Shown in pieces: positions 62,903 to 64,000 of a stretch of 64,000 nt of DNA. Numbering within the stretch: the first letter of the stretch is position 1; each line of letters starts with the position of its first letter. The notes under the pieces were generated by a model. It ran no database searches. It had not been told where the DNA came from and saw only the letters and a program-made list of their open reading frames with translations. The stretch is taken from contig NZ_QNUJ01000012.1 in assembly GCF_003574625.1 (NCBI RefSeq), positions 124,001 to 188,000 of the forward strand. Reading direction: 5' to 3'. A program made the position numbers and the translations under genes. The stretch is from Shinella zoogloeoides. Its GTDB lineage: Bacteria > Pseudomonadota > Alphaproteobacteria > Rhizobiales > Rhizobiaceae.

Positions 62903-64000
62903 CGACGCGCCTCCTGCGATGCGGCCGCTGCCACATCGCCTTCCGCGGCTTGCTCCGGCGCCATCGAAATCGCCTGCGGGTCCACCTCCATGCCAGGGCG
63001 AACGAGCCCCTTGACGATGACCTTCTCACCCGGCTTCAGGCCGCTTGCGACCACGCGCAGGCCGTCGATCATCGGGCCGAGTTCGATCGGCCGGTACTCG
63101 GCCTTGTTCCCCGAGCCCAGCGCCAGCACATAGCGGCGGCCCTGATCGGTACCGATCGCCTGATCGTCGATCAGCACGGTACGGGCCGGCTCGGCCGTCA
63201 CGAGGTTCACCCGGGCAAACAGACCGGGCGCGAGCAGACGATCCGGGTTCTTGACGATCGCCCGGGCGCGGATGGTTCCGGCGCTGCGCTCGACCCGGTT
63301 GCTGATGAAATCGAGAACAGCGGCATGGGGGAAGCCGGCATCCGTCATCAGACCAACCTGGACAGGCAGGTTCGCGGTCCCTCCGTCTTCTTTTCCGGGA
63401 CGCGCGCGCGCGACGAAATCCAGAAACGTGGCCTCATCGATGTCGAAGTAGACGTAGAGCGGGTCTCTCGAGACGATGGTGGTGAGAAGCGTGGAGGCAC
63501 CCGCATTGCCGCCGGTAACCAGGTTGCCCTCCGTCACGCGCACCCGATCGACCCGCCCGCCGATCGGGGCCGCAACGCGGGTGAAGGAGAGGTCGAGCTC
63601 AGCCGCGGCCACCGCTGCCTTCGCCATGTCGACCTCGGCCTGCCGTTGGCGGCGCAGGGCCTCCGCGTCGTCATAGGTCTTGCGCGACACGGTCCCGTTC
63701 GGAGCCAGGGATTTGGCGCGCTGGAACGCGATTTCGGCATGCTCGAGAAGGACGATCGCCTGTTGCAACTGAGCCTTGGCTGAGTCCAGGGCAACCTGGA
63801 ACGGACGTGGATCGATCTGGAAAAGGACCTCTCCCGGTTTCACGAGACCGCCTTCCGGAACACTCACGACGTCGATGGCGCCGCCGACACGCGGACGCAG
63901 TTCAACGGATTTCGCAGCCTCGAAATGGCCGGTGAACTCCACCGCAGGCGCGACATCGCGGGTGATGACCTCGGCGACCGGAACCTTGGGAATGGGCGCT
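62899..64000 (-). CDS. RND efflux periplasmic adaptor (membrane-fusion protein), 5' end outside the window
   Basis: The frame is open to the window edge (367 codons visible). It carries the lipoyl/barrel-sandwich halves (VELRPRVGGAIDVVSVPEGG, LVKPGEVLFQIDPRPFQVAL and FTRVAAPIGGRVDRVRVTEG), the alpha-hairpin and the beta-barrel domain (LFARVNLVTAEPARTVLIDD), as in AcrA/MexA. The signal or lipid anchor lies beyond 64000. The stop overlaps the pump start codon. Confidence 0.93.
   Translation of the reverse strand, partial: APIPKVPVAEVITRDVAPAVEFTGHFEAAKSVELRPRVGGAIDVVSVPEGGLVKPGEVLFQIDPRPFQVALDSAKAQLQQAIVLLEHAEIAFQRAKSLAPNGTVSRKTYDDAEALRRQRQAEVDMAKAAVAAAELDLSFTRVAAPIGGRVDRVRVTEGNLVTGGNAGASTLLTTIVSRDPLYVYFDIDEATFLDFVARARPGKEDGGTANLPVQVGLMTDAGFPHAAVLDFISNRVERSAGTIRARAIVKNPDRLLAPGLFARVNLVTAEPARTVLIDDQAIGTDQGRRYVLALGSGNKAEYRPIELGPMIDGLRVVASGLKPGEKVIVKGLVRPGMEVDPQAISMAPEQAAEGDVAAAASQEARR

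Overview
The window looks like a chromosomal or megaplasmid segment from a Rhizobiaceae-type alphaproteobacterium (Rhizobium/Agrobacterium/Ensifer/Shinella group). Supporting this are a cyclic beta-1,2-glucan synthase of the ChvB/NdvB type, an HWE-family histidine kinase, GGAAC-N16-GTT promoters of the EcfG general-stress type, DUF1488 proteins, Aap-like amino-acid ABC genes and high-GC codon use. No rRNA, tRNA or CRISPR was found. The species is an inference.

Layout. 1-6.3 kb: an incomplete PAS sensor, a decayed flavodoxin-like gene, then a four-gene molybdenum aldehyde-oxidase operon (PaoABC-like) ending in a catalase, behind a perfect EcfG-type promoter. 6.9-15.6 kb: the cyclic glucan synthase. 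15.7-27 kb: a stress and small-protein island with DUF1488, micro membrane proteins, an acyl carrier protein operon, a receiver plus HWE kinase, a 17M-type stress protein, a PepSY-like protein, a PHB-depolymerase-like esterase, a YciE ferritin-like protein and a KatE catalase. Several of these carry GGAAC-N16-GTT promoters. 27.1-29.2 kb: an exonuclease/DUF429 operon. 29.85-33.5 kb: a complete Tn3-family transposon with 38-bp inverted repeats, resolvase, res-like site and transposase, abutting a truncated gene.

33.7-43.4 kb is a catabolic cassette. It holds 3-hydroxyanthranilate 3,4-dioxygenase, an aspartate-dehydrogenase-like protein, an SDR, a DapA-superfamily lyase, a LysR regulator, an aldehyde dehydrogenase and a four-part polar amino-acid ABC importer. 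43.6-47.8 kb is an efflux and redox block: TetR, DoxX, MFS pump, SoxR, then flavin reductase and cytochrome c behind a textbook SoxR box. 47.9-58.5 kb is a second catabolic cassette: a PfkB kinase, an SDR and a hydantoinase diverge from an IclR regulator and a sugar-type ABC importer whose operon also encodes an epimerase and an N-carbamoyl-D-amino-acid hydrolase. Both arms share an operator motif. After a decayed LacI gene, the window closes with an RND efflux pump and its adaptor.

The most unusual signal is a nearly identical 56-57 nt leader placed upstream of two paralogous micro membrane proteins (17.7-17.9 kb minus, 20.0-20.2 kb plus). One copy heads a compact operon of tiny proteins ending in an acyl carrier protein.
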